Virus record (IMG/VR): IMGVR_UViG_3300017734_000103
Span: 1-21,652 of that record
Direction: 5' to 3' (one strand)
DNA from: a virus
DNA: 21,652 bases
Made by a program: the position numbers and the translations under genes. Below, piece after piece: positions 1 through 5,674 of this stretch (position 1 is the stretch's first letter; each line of letters begins with the position of its first letter). The notes below the pieces were generated by a model, which was given only the letters and a program-made list of their open reading frames with translations, did not search any database and was not told where the DNA came from.

Positions 1-1
1 G

Positions 2-130
2 TTGCATGCGATGGGCATTGAGGTTCAGGCTGATTATCAGGACGAGGGTGGTATGTTTGAGGGTGAGTATCATCACGGCGAGGATCGTTCGTGGGATCCT
101 GAGATTAAGGAGGAGATGGAAGATGTCTAG
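2..130 (+). CDS. C-terminal fragment of an unrecognised acidic phage protein
   Basis: The reading frame is open from the left edge of the window and stops with TAG at 128-130, so only the last 42 residues are present and the start lies outside. The visible part is strongly acidic, with many Glu and Asp residues, and ends in KEEMEDV. The next gene starts inside it at 123, in another frame, and its ribosome binding site (AGGAGG-like, 109-116) lies within this coding sequence, a typical operon overlap. No motif is recognised and no function can be given. An internal ATG at 11 could be a start, but the frame is open before it. Confidence 0.55.
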   Translation: MHAMGIEVQADYQDEGGMFEGEYHHGEDRSWDPEIKEEMEDV

Positions 131-326
131 TTTACCGTTGAACCAAGAGCAGTTGAAGAATTTTATTTTGCACCATGTACATCTGTGGGCGCAGGAGAGT
201 GTGGAAGAGCACGGCGGAGAGTTGTGGGAGGCAATGGATGTAGAGTTCAGTTCCTTCTATATACAAATGGCGGACAAGTTACGCAACGAGGTGTTGCCTG
301 AGTTTTACAAAGAGGAGGCGGCGTGA
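123..326 (+). CDS. Small hypothetical phage protein, 67 aa
   Basis: This 67-residue protein starts MSSLPLNQEQLKN at ATG 123, which sits about 8 bases after an AGGAGG-type ribosome binding site. The frame is open further upstream to position 6, but that extension is Arg/Val-rich and overlaps the preceding gene out of frame, so 123 is preferred. The sequence is predicted to be mostly helical and acidic (WAQESVEEHGGELWEAMDVEF). No family is recognised. The stop TGA at 324-326 overlaps the ATG of the next tiny frame (TGATG), and the gene lies in a tightly packed + strand early operon. Confidence 0.75.
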   Translation: MSSLPLNQEQLKNFILHHVHLWAQESVEEHGGELWEAMDVEFSSFYIQMADKLRNEVLPEFYKEEAA

Positions 327-370
327 TGAGTAAGATGAAAGAGTTGTTGATCGAGGAGGAGAAGAAATGA
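326..370 (+). CDS. Possible 14-residue linking peptide ORF
   Basis: ATG at 326 overlaps the stop of the previous gene, and the TGA at 368-370 overlaps the ATG of the next gene at 367. This gives a complete frame MSKMKELLIEEEKK that bridges the two genes with no gap. Its 3' half is also the purine-rich ribosome binding region (GAGGAGGAGAAGA) of the following gene. It may be a real micro-peptide, a translational coupling device, or simply a chance reading through a purine-rich leader. The overlaps on both sides are the only evidence. Confidence 0.3.
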   Translation: MSKMKELLIEEEKK

Positions 371-615
371 TTAGAGAATTTTGGAAACGGCTGACGCGCA
401 AGCGTCGGAGCAATAAGAAGCTGACGCGCAAGGAGCAGATCTTGGGTGAGTTGGACCGAGGAGCGGGGACTGCGAAGCAGTTGTCGGACCGCACGGGATT
501 GAAGCTTACGATTGTTCGGGCGACGATGACCCAGTTACACAAGGCTGGTTTAATTGTGGACACTGGAAAGAAGTCTGGACGCGAGGGCGTTTGGATTGTG
601 AAAAAAAGTTCTTGA
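367..615 (+). CDS. Winged-helix DNA-binding protein, 82 aa
   Basis: The first 20 residues are very basic (Arg and Lys rich). They are followed from about residue 22 to 80 by a pattern typical of small winged-helix domains: a first helix EQILGELDRG, then AKQLSDRTGLKLTIVRATMTQL as helix-turn-helix, then HKAGLIVDTGKKSGREGVWIV as the recognition-helix end plus a beta wing. This is the MarR/ArsR-like architecture common in phage regulators, though no exact family is claimed. The protein probably binds DNA and may regulate the early operon. A GAGGAGGAGAAG ribosome binding site precedes ATG 367. The stop is at 613-615, and the next gene begins 66 bases later after its own AAGGAG site. Confidence 0.75.
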   Translation: MIREFWKRLTRKRRSNKKLTRKEQILGELDRGAGTAKQLSDRTGLKLTIVRATMTQLHKAGLIVDTGKKSGREGVWIVKKSS

Positions 616-681
616 CTAACGCGCAGAGCGCATGTCACAAACAAGTTACTATCAACTAGAAGCCAAGTAAGGAGAAAACAC

Positions 682-1458
682 ATGGCAACGAAGAAAGCAC
701 CACAAGAGTCTGCATTGGAAATTCAACCATTGAAGCAGGGTCGCGTTAAACTTCGGATGATGGGCACTACCCCGTTGTATTTCAACAGCATGAGCAGCAA
801 GGCTATGCGTGATTTGTTGATTGGTGGGGGTCGCAAGACTGCGGCGCAGAAGAAAGAGATCAAGCACAACCCTGAGCAGGAGTTTCGTGATTCGGTTTAC
901 AAGAAGTCTTTTGGGGATACGTTGTTATGTTTCCCTGCTCCAGGGGTCAAGGGCGCGATGGCTACGGCTGCGTTGGAGACTGACGGGATTACGAAGACGA
1001 GTGTGCAGCGGTTGATTTTTTTACCTCAGACGCATGTTCAGATATGGGGCAAGCCTCAGTTGAAGATTGACATGGTTCGCTCTGCGGACATGAACAAGAC
1101 GCCGGACATGCGGACGCGGGCTTACTTGCCTCGTTGGTGTGCGGAGGTTGACATTGCGTATGTTCAGCCGACGTTGAGTGCGTATTCGATTGTGTCGTTG
1201 TTGACGAATGCGGGATCGATTGTTGGGATTGGAGACTTCCGACAGGAGAAGGGCCGAGGATCGTTTGGCACGTTCCAAGTTCTGACTGAGGACAGCATGG
1301 GTTCATTTCAGAGTGAGTGGGATGAGTTGATGTTGGAGGATCGAGCGGTTCAGCAGGATGCGATGGACAACCCTGTGTTTGCGGATGAGCAGACTGAGGA
1401 GTTGATGCAATTCATGGCGGAGGAGAGATCCCGCCGTGATATTACTTTAGTTGCGTAA
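682..1458 (+). CDS. Hypothetical phage protein with RAMP/Cas7-like sequence features, 258 aa
   Basis: The start ATG 682 follows a good AAGGAG site. Near the N-terminus is a strand-like segment GRVKLRMMGTTPLYFNSMS (residues about 19-37). In the middle are a small-residue motif, FPAPGVKGAMATAA, and the segment RTRAYLPRWCAEVDIAY. Near residues 173-196 is a glycine-rich segment, NAGSIVGIGDFRQEKGRG followed by SFGTFQV. The order TPL strand, PG-KGA motif and late glycine-rich GxG loop resembles the RAMP fold (Cas5/Cas6/Cas7 relatives), in which IPGSSLKG and G-rich loops are hallmarks. The resemblance is by eye at motif level, so the function is an inference. The last 50 residues are acidic and helical. 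A hairpin and then a 506-bp pentamer-periodic repeat region follow the gene directly. I believe similar proteins occur in other phages as hypothetical proteins. Confidence 0.8.
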   Translation: MATKKAPQESALEIQPLKQGRVKLRMMGTTPLYFNSMSSKAMRDLLIGGGRKTAAQKKEIKHNPEQEFRDSVYKKSFGDTLLCFPAPGVKGAMATAALETDGITKTSVQRLIFLPQTHVQIWGKPQLKIDMVRSADMNKTPDMRTRAYLPRWCAEVDIAYVQPTLSAYSIVSLLTNAGSIVGIGDFRQEKGRGSFGTFQVLTEDSMGSFQSEWDELMLEDRAVQQDAMDNPVFADEQTEELMQFMAEERSRRDITLVA

Positions 1459-1461
1459 GAA

Positions 1462-1487
1462 GGATCGGGGGCCGCGAGCCCCCATCC
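1462..1487 (+). terminator. Strong GC hairpin after the RAMP-like gene, weak intrinsic terminator
   Basis: The stop codon ends at 1458, and 3 bases later comes GGAT-C-GGGGGC, loop CGCGA, GCCCCC-ATCC. This gives a 6-bp pure G-C stem (1467-1472 with 1478-1483), extended by GGAT/ATCC after one bulged C. It is followed by ATTTGG and no real T tract, so it may terminate poorly. It could instead mark the boundary of, or protect the 5' end of, the repeat region that starts right behind it. Confidence 0.5.
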
Positions 1488-1490
1488 ATT

Positions 1491-1996
1491 TGGTCAAGGT
1501 TAGACGGTCTGGGTGAGGTGCGGTCGAGCACGTTCGGTTAGGGCGGGGTACGGTCCGGTTGGGTCAGGTTTGTTAAGGCGGTCACGGTGGTTTAGTTCGG
1601 GTTGGGCGTGGTAGGTCAGGTAAGGTAAGTCGGTCTAGGTTGGGTACGGCGGTGGGTGTCGGGTTGTGTTGGGTCAGGGTTTGTTACGGCGGTCATGTTG
1701 CGGTTCGGTTGGGTCTTATAAGGCTCGGTTGGGTCGGGTGTGTTAAGGCGGTCGGGGTCACTCTAGGTGAGGTGTGATGTGTTCGGTTAAGTTATGGTCA
1801 CGGTAAGGCGGTCGGGGTGAGATGTGTTTCGGCTTTATTGGTTTTGGTATCGTATGTTAAGGCGGTCACGGTTCTGGTCGGTTAAGTTGCGTCTGGGTAC
1901 GTCGAGGTGTGGTACGGCAGGCTAAGGCGGTCAAGGTGTGTTGTGTTCGGGCATGTAGATTTTCGGTGAGGTATGTTCGGGTGAGGCACGGCGGTC
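1491..1996 (+). repeat. G/T-rich pentamer-periodic array with about 59-bp higher-order anchors
   Basis: This gene-free stretch fills the gap between a 258-aa gene and a 165-aa gene. The + strand is highly biased: bases 1561-1620 contain G 28, T 18, C 7 and A 7. Two periods are visible. First, GGT (or GTT/GGC) recurs every 5 bases in one phase: triplets start at 1512, 1517, 1522, 1532, 1537, 1542, 1547, 1552, 1557, 1562, 1567, 1572 and 1577, with only the 1527 slot missing; other runs are 1702/1707/1712 and 1722/1727/1732/1737. Second, the anchor (T)TAAGGCGGTC or a one-base variant begins (AA/AC base) at 1575, 1627, 1686, 1745, 1805, 1859, 1924 and 1988, with spacings of 52, 59, 59, 60, 54, 65 and 64. 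No long ORF lies inside. The last anchor ends 17 bases before the ribosome binding site of the next gene. Role unknown: RNA scaffold, origin iterons or recombination-prone spacer are all possible. Confidence 0.85.
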
Positions 1997-2025
1997 AATT
2001 AAACAGCTATATAAGGAGAAAAGAA

Positions 2026-2523
2026 ATGGCTGGTTTTCCAAAGAAAGAACGTCAAAGAATTATTGACGAATATCTAGCGGCATCTGGGAACAACATGTTT
2101 GTTCCGCACGAGTTTGTGGATTGGTTGGGTGGACAGCCTGATCATGAGGCATATGATTGGTTCTATGGTATGGATGATGCGCAAGCTGCGCGTCAACATC
2201 GGATCCAGTTGGCTCGTCAGATGGCGAGTGGTCTAAGGATCGTGGTTCAAGACACGACGACCAATGATCAGGTGGTTAGTTTATCGGTTCGTGAGTACCC
2301 TACGTTCATCAGTCCTGTGAGTTTACGCAAGAGTGGTGGAGGGTATGAGCGGTTTGATCCTGATAGCAGTGATGCTCAACAAGAATTACGCAGACAGGCG
2401 GCGACGGCTATGGCATCTTGGTTATCAAGATATCGTGGGTGTGCTGAGAACATCGGTTTGGACATGGGTCCTTTGGAGGATATTGCTCAGACGTTGCGGG
2501 GTGTTGAGGAGGAAGTTGCGTGA
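2026..2523 (+). CDS. Hypothetical phage protein, 165 aa
   Basis: ATG 2026 is chosen because an AGGAG site sits 7 bases upstream. The frame stays open back to 1909, but that part is translated from the G/T repeat array and is Arg/Val-rich nonsense-like sequence. The protein begins MAGFPKKERQRIIDEYLAAS and contains NNMFVPHEFVDWL and HEAYDWFYGMDDAQAARQHRIQLARQM. It then has a beta-rich middle (LRIVVQDTTTNDQVVSLSV) and a C-terminal helical part (AATAMASWLSRYRG). It looks like a conserved phage or prophage protein of unknown function. It is translationally coupled to the next gene, whose GTG overlaps its TGA stop. Confidence 0.8.
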   Translation: MAGFPKKERQRIIDEYLAASGNNMFVPHEFVDWLGGQPDHEAYDWFYGMDDAQAARQHRIQLARQMASGLRIVVQDTTTNDQVVSLSVREYPTFISPVSLRKSGGGYERFDPDSSDAQQELRRQAATAMASWLSRYRGCAENIGLDMGPLEDIAQTLRGVEEEVA

Positions 2524-2765
2524 TTGAATATTTTACAGCGTTGGTCCTGCATTATGAGGTGCAGGACCATGAGATGGAGACGGTGGTTTGGTTTGAGAAC
2601 GAGGCTCAATGTCAGGCGGTCATGGATCAGGACATTGCGATGCCGTTGTACGATGAGCTTTATAGTTTGTACGGCAACAACATCATGATGTTTTGTGAGG
2701 TGACCGATAAACCATCGAGGGTGGTACGACCGAAGATTAGGCCGGAGGGACTGGGCAATGGGTGA
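2520..2765 (+). CDS. Small hypothetical phage protein with GTG start, 81 aa
   Basis: The GTG at 2520 overlaps the TGA stop of the previous gene (GTGA), and the upstream purine-rich GAGGAGGAAG in that gene's end acts as ribosome binding site. The protein reads IEYFTALVLHYEVQDHEMETVVWF, then a helical EAQCQAVMDQDI segment, then YSLYGNNIMMFCEVTDKPSRVVRPKIRPEG. The alternating hydrophobic pattern suggests a small alpha/beta fold. No family is recognised. The following gene's ATG (2758) lies inside its last codons. Confidence 0.7.
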   Translation: MIEYFTALVLHYEVQDHEMETVVWFENEAQCQAVMDQDIAMPLYDELYSLYGNNIMMFCEVTDKPSRVVRPKIRPEGLGNG

Positions 2766-2946
2766 CAGTGATTTAACTACATTCCAAGCGGCTCAGTTGA
2801 ACTGGCTCAAGCGTCAGGTTGATGCGTTACAGGAGGAGCGGTATCGCAGAGATGCGAGGCCCAATGTACAGCGTGAGTTATTCGCTGCGCGTGAAGAACT
2901 GGATACATATGTTAAGAACCTTCGTGAAACGGGCAAGCAGATATGA
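2758..2946 (+). CDS. Small helical hypothetical protein, 62 aa
   Basis: ATG 2758 overlaps the end of the previous gene by 8 bases, and a GGAGGGACTGGGCA stretch supplies the ribosome binding site. The protein is almost entirely helix-forming and charged (QLNWLKRQVDALQEERYRRD and ELFAAREELDTYVKNLRET), so a short coiled coil is likely. Its TGA stop overlaps the next ATG (ATGA at 2943-2946). The product is unrecognised. It is part of the tightly coupled early operon. Confidence 0.7.
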   Translation: MGDSDLTTFQAAQLNWLKRQVDALQEERYRRDARPNVQRELFAAREELDTYVKNLRETGKQI

Positions 2947-3290
2947 ACACATACAAGCGTGATAAGTACGAGGACATTTATCGTCAGGCGTGGTTGGCGC
3001 AGAACATCAAGGACAAGGCAGACAATCCGCGTTGGAATGGTGGGATAAGCAGCAGTGCGTTGAACGGGTTCACGAAGCATACGTCGGTGAACAAGGGTGG
3101 GCGTCCGAAGTTGTCGTTATCCAAGGATGCGGTGATGTTAAACAAGTTGCTGCAACGTGAGATTTCTTTAAACGATGCGGCTGACATCTTGGGCTTGACC
3201 GTTAAGTCTTTGCGTCAAATTAAATCAAGATACGGGTTACCAAGGAGCAAGGATGAAAAACCTTCTGACGTACATTCCAACGCGGATTAA
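2943..3290 (+). CDS. Helix-turn-helix DNA-binding protein, 115 aa
   Basis: ATG 2943 overlaps the preceding stop. Residues 51-57 (KGGRPKL) contain a GRP core like an AT-hook minor-groove binder, with basic residues after it but not a full hook. Residues about 74-99 (ISLNDAADILGLTVKSLRQI, then KSRYGL) form a clear helix-turn-helix of the Hin/transposase or sigma-region-4 type, where NDAADILGLTVKSLRQI are the two helices. A phage regulator or DNA-binding accessory protein is the likely role. The last 38 bases overlap the start of the next small gene in another frame. Confidence 0.7.
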   Translation: MNTYKRDKYEDIYRQAWLAQNIKDKADNPRWNGGISSSALNGFTKHTSVNKGGRPKLSLSKDAVMLNKLLQREISLNDAADILGLTVKSLRQIKSRYGLPRSKDEKPSDVHSNAD

Positions 3291-3423
3291 AGAACTGAAC
3301 CAAGAGATCGATGATATACTGTGGGAAGACACCGCGGATCCGAGGATCGAGCAGTTGGTAGAAGAACTCAATTATTTAAAGAGCCAAGAAGAGAAAGGAG
3401 AACTCTATGAGCCAGACTTTTGA
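3253..3423 (+). CDS. Small helical hypothetical protein, 56 aa
   Basis: ATG 3253 follows a CAAGGAGC ribosome binding site at a spacing of about 5-6 bases. The frame reads MKNLLTYIPTRIKELNQEID and continues as an acidic helix containing DDILWEDTADPRIEQLVEEL, ending in LYEPDF at the TGA 3421-3423. It overlaps the previous gene by 38 bases and the next gene by 17 bases, in the same dense pattern as the rest of the operon. The helix pattern suggests a small coiled coil. No family is recognised. Confidence 0.6.
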   Translation: MKNLLTYIPTRIKELNQEIDDILWEDTADPRIEQLVEELNYLKSQEEKGELYEPDF

Positions 3424-3661
3424 GACGAAGAAAAAGTTTCAGTCGGAAGAGATGACTGTTTTGATAGAGGATCTAACTCATTCCGACAGTGCGTTCGGTG
3501 TGAATGAAGAGGGTGACGGGGTGTTCTTCGGCACCAGGATCGTTGAGAAGATGGAGCTTGAACCTGGAGACGAGGTTACGGCGCACTGCATTCCTAATTA
3601 TGTGGACAAGCGGGACGAGATACCGTGGCGCTGCATAAAGATTTCCCACAAGAACGATTAA
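3407..3661 (+). CDS. Small protein with cold-shock/OB-like look, 84 aa
   Basis: A clear AAAGGAG site precedes ATG 3407. From residue about 29 the sequence reads SAFGVNEEGDGVFFGTRIVE, then KMELEPGDEVTAHCIPNYVD, then IPWRCIKI. The order G-x-G-like turn, DGVFF strand, L-x-P/G-D-x-V strand and final strand resembles the cold-shock domain plan (GFGFI, VFVH, L-x-GxxVxF). RNA or single-stranded DNA binding is therefore a reasonable guess, but the classic RNP aromatic motifs are not conserved. The stop at 3659-3661 lies 7 bases before the hairpin that controls the next gene. Confidence 0.7.
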   Translation: MSQTFETKKKFQSEEMTVLIEDLTHSDSAFGVNEEGDGVFFGTRIVEKMELEPGDEVTAHCIPNYVDKRDEIPWRCIKISHKND

Positions 3662-3668
3662 CTTGCAA

Positions 3669-3713
3669 CTTGTCCTCCAGTGGGTTAGAAGTAACCAACA
3701 AATGGAGGACAAG
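3669..3713 (+). promoter_or_regulatory. Hairpin sequestering the ribosome binding site of the RHH gene, possible operator
   Basis: CTTGTCCTCCA (3669-3679) and TGGAGGACAAG (3703-3713) are perfect 11-base inverted arms. Between them GGTTA-GAAG-TAACC (3683-3696) makes an inner 5-bp stem, with two further pairs across one G-A mismatch. The distal arm contains the only Shine-Dalgarno sequence (GGAGG, 3704-3708) of the gene starting at 3716, at ideal 7-base spacing, so the RNA hairpin would block translation. As DNA, the same inverted repeat could be a binding site for the ribbon-helix-helix protein encoded directly downstream. Confidence 0.75.
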
Positions 3714-3715
3714 CT

Positions 3716-3886
3716 ATGGCTCGTAAGAAGATGAAAGAGAAAGACAAGCAGCAATTTCAGAATGTTGGCTTGATCAAAGAGGATCATGACCTGCTTCGCA
3801 AGTTGGCGGACGCAGAGCAGAGGTCCATGGCACGACAACTATCTGTATTGATTAGAAAAGCTATTGCTGAATTAGAGACGGCTTGA
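3716..3886 (+). CDS. Ribbon-helix-helix (Arc/CopG-like) regulator, 56 aa
   Basis: The frame reads MARKKMKEKDKQQFQNVGLI, then a KEDHDLLRKLADAEQRSMARQ stretch and LSVLIRKAIAELETA. The basic N-terminus, short beta strand (QNVGLI), helix (EDHDLLRKLADAEQ), turn and second helix (SMARQLSVLIRKAIAEL) match the ribbon-helix-helix plan of Arc, MetJ and CopG in both order and length. Such proteins bind DNA as dimers through the paired strands and are often autorepressors. The 5' leader contains an inverted repeat that masks its ribosome binding site. It is the last gene of the left + strand block and is followed by a terminator. Confidence 0.8.
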   Translation: MARKKMKEKDKQQFQNVGLIKEDHDLLRKLADAEQRSMARQLSVLIRKAIAELETA

Positions 3887-3946
3887 TATACTTTACCTAC
3901 TGCTCGAATAGGTTCACGCCTGTGGCCTTATTTGCCCTCATTAACT

Positions 3947-3996
3947 AACCCCGACCCGGCTAGGATTCGCACTGCAACGGTTGGGGTTATTTTTTT
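3947..3996 (+). terminator. Rho-independent terminator of the early + strand operon
   Basis: AACCCCGACC (3947-3956) pairs with GGTTGGGGTT (3979-3988) in a 10-bp stem with one G-U wobble, around a 22-base loop, followed by ATTTTTTT to 3996. This fits an intrinsic terminator for the + strand. The stem overlaps the stop codon of the convergent - strand gene at 3987-3989, so it may also slow transcripts from that side, though no T tract exists there. About 60 bases before it, from 3887, contain nothing recognisable. Confidence 0.8.
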
Positions 3997-4235
3997 GCCT
4001 CATTAGATTTGCCTTTTTTGCCTGCGATTTGGTAGTCCTTTTCTTTGGAGTACCCTCGGATTTGTGTGACGTTGGTGTAGGATTTATTCATTCCTTTGAG
4101 CAGGGCTTTTGCTACGTCATCCTCTAGGCCTGTTTGTTCGGCAAGGACCTTGGCCCCCGTATCAAGGGTCCGAAGTCCTTTCTTATAGTCCACCATGGTT
4201 TCGATTATTTCATCGTGGGTTTTAGACTTAGCCAT
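3987..4235 (-). CDS. Small basic hypothetical protein, 82 aa
   Basis: This protein is encoded downstream of the SNF2-like helicase on the - strand and overlaps its last 31 bases, so the two form a two-gene operon. It begins MAKSKTHDEIIETMVDYKKG, has a helical middle (DTGAKVLAEQTGLEDDVAKA) and a Lys-rich tail (YQIAGKKGKSNEAKK). AAGGGA just upstream of ATG 4235 can serve as ribosome binding site. No family is recognised. A nucleic-acid contact through the basic tail, or a partner role for the helicase, is only suggested by composition and context. Confidence 0.7.
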   Translation of the reverse strand: MAKSKTHDEIIETMVDYKKGLRTLDTGAKVLAEQTGLEDDVAKALLKGMNKSYTNVTQIRGYSKEKDYQIAGKKGKSNEAKK

Positions 4236-5674
4236 TCCCTTGCTTCCTCTCCTAATACTTTGGCGCCAATATCGATCTTGGTTCGAAGGGCCTTGACTAT
4301 GCGTTCATCGATGCTGCCTTCGCAGATCAGATCGATGTATGTCACGTTGTTCTTTTGTCCGATCCGGTGAGCTCGATCCTCTGATTGGATCCGGGTTTCC
4401 AGATTGAAGTCGTTGGCATAGTATACCACGAGGTTTGCCTCGGTCAAAGTCAGACCGTATCCTGCGGTGGCGGGGTTACCTACGAAGAATCGAAGTGGGT
4501 GGTTTGGATTCTGGAAGTTCTTGACGATGTCATTGCGTTCGTCGTCGGTTGTGTCCCCGAAGTATGCCGCAGCGGATCCTTCTCCAAACTTATCGTTCAG
4601 CATTTGTGTGATCTGTTGGATGTCGTACCGGAAGCGGGACCAGATGATAGCTTTCCCGTCGTGCTCGTCCATGATCTCGGTCAGGGCATCCATGCGTTTG
4701 GATGGGAAGTACAGCATCTCACCGTCGTCGGTCTTTAGATGGCCGGACATTATCTGTTGGAGCCGCAGCATCTGCGTGATTACTGCGGGTGCGGTGACCA
4801 ACTCACCGTCATCAAGCAGCACCATGGCATGGCGGCGCACATCCTCGTACATCTTGAACTGTTCGGAGGTCATGCCGACATACCTGGCGGTGTAGATTTT
4901 GTCGGGGAGATCGAGGCAGTCCTTCTTTAATACGCGGAAGGAGAACATGTCGATCTTGTTGGTGAGCTCGTCGAGATTCTTGAACCCAATGATTTGTTGG
5001 AAGGCTGCTTGACCCATGGTCTTGCGTTGCACTACGGCGTAGCGTCCTTGGAACGCGTAGTACGAATCATATCCCAAGAGCCCAGGGCGGAGAAACTCGC
5101 ACTGCGAATATATATCCATTGGGCTTTTTGTTATGGGTGAGCCTGTCAAGAGTCTTCTATACTTGAACCCCGCAGCGATTTTCATTAGAGCTTTGGTGCG
5201 CTTGGCCTTATGGTTTTTGATGGTGGTTGATTCGTCGATTGCGATCATACCGTTTGAGCCCAGCGCACGAGCCATCCATTCCCCCGCATTCTTACCTTTG
5301 AGAGATGAGAATGATTCGACGTTCATGACGAAGATGGTCAGGCCGTTGAACTTATCTTTGACTGAGCGCATCTCTTCGGTTTGTTTTTTGTTTGGACTAG
5401 ACACCCAACGTATGACGCGATGGGGTATATCATCGGACATATGCTCGGGGATTTCTTTGGCTACCCAGTTGCGATACACGCCTTTGGGTGCGATGACCAA
5501 GGCGAAGTTGATCAGCCCTGATTGATACAGCATGCCCATGTTGTCGATTAGAACTTTGGATTTACCTGTCCCCATCTCCATGAACAAACCAAACTCGATT
5601 CGATCCCACCCGTCATCCAAGGCTTCGGCCTGATGATTAAACGGTGGTAATTTATATTTGTAGTTGACAACCAT
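4205..5674 (-). CDS. SNF2-like superfamily II DNA helicase/ATPase, 489 aa
   Basis: Motifs are in the order expected of SNF2/SWI2 proteins: an N-terminal Q-like NHQAEALD, motif I MGTGKS at residues 34-39 (Walker A), motif II IDEST at 146-150 (DExx Walker B), motif III LLTGSP at 175-180, the second RecA lobe with AIIWSRFRYDIQQI around 342-355, motif V GYGLTLTEAN at 405-414, and motif VI QSEDRAHRIGQ at 430-440, the near-invariant SNF2 signature. Such phage proteins are ATP-driven DNA translocases or branch-remodelling helicases (UvsW-like role). The length fits a minimal two-lobe core without accessory domains. GGAGG lies 7 bases before ATG 5674. Being on the opposite strand from all other replication genes is notable. 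Confidence 0.93.
   Translation of the reverse strand: MVVNYKYKLPPFNHQAEALDDGWDRIEFGLFMEMGTGKSKVLIDNMGMLYQSGLINFALVIAPKGVYRNWVAKEIPEHMSDDIPHRVIRWVSSPNKKQTEEMRSVKDKFNGLTIFVMNVESFSSLKGKNAGEWMARALGSNGMIAIDESTTIKNHKAKRTKALMKIAAGFKYRRLLTGSPITKSPMDIYSQCEFLRPGLLGYDSYYAFQGRYAVVQRKTMGQAAFQQIIGFKNLDELTNKIDMFSFRVLKKDCLDLPDKIYTARYVGMTSEQFKMYEDVRRHAMVLLDDGELVTAPAVITQMLRLQQIMSGHLKTDDGEMLYFPSKRMDALTEIMDEHDGKAIIWSRFRYDIQQITQMLNDKFGEGSAAAYFGDTTDDERNDIVKNFQNPNHPLRFFVGNPATAGYGLTLTEANLVVYYANDFNLETRIQSEDRAHRIGQKNNVTYIDLICEGSIDERIVKALRTKIDIGAKVLGEEAREWLSLKPTMK

Noticed and set aside
612-640. Promoter TTGACT before the RAMP-like gene
   Set aside because: The -35 is good, but at 17 bases only TCACAA is found, which is a poor -10, and the -35 overlaps the stop codon of the previous gene. 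It is not safe to call.
1491-1996. CRISPR array
   Set aside because: There are regularly spaced anchors, but the conserved part is only about 9-13 bases, the spacing varies from 52 to 65, and the sequences in between are themselves low-complexity G/T pentamers rather than unique spacers.
1909-2025. N-terminal extension of the 165-aa gene into the repeat array
   Set aside because: The extension is translated from repeat sequence and has no ribosome binding site, while ATG 2026 has AGGAG at 7 bases.
2610-2622. Extra array anchor (AGGCGGTC) inside the 81-aa gene
   Set aside because: It is a single copy in coding sequence without pentamer context, which can be chance in this G/T-rich coding strand.
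3930-3990. Complete tRNA gene on the - strand
   Set aside because: Only a T-arm-like word is present. The T stem does not pair and no D arm or anticodon arm is found upstream, where a protein gene ends.
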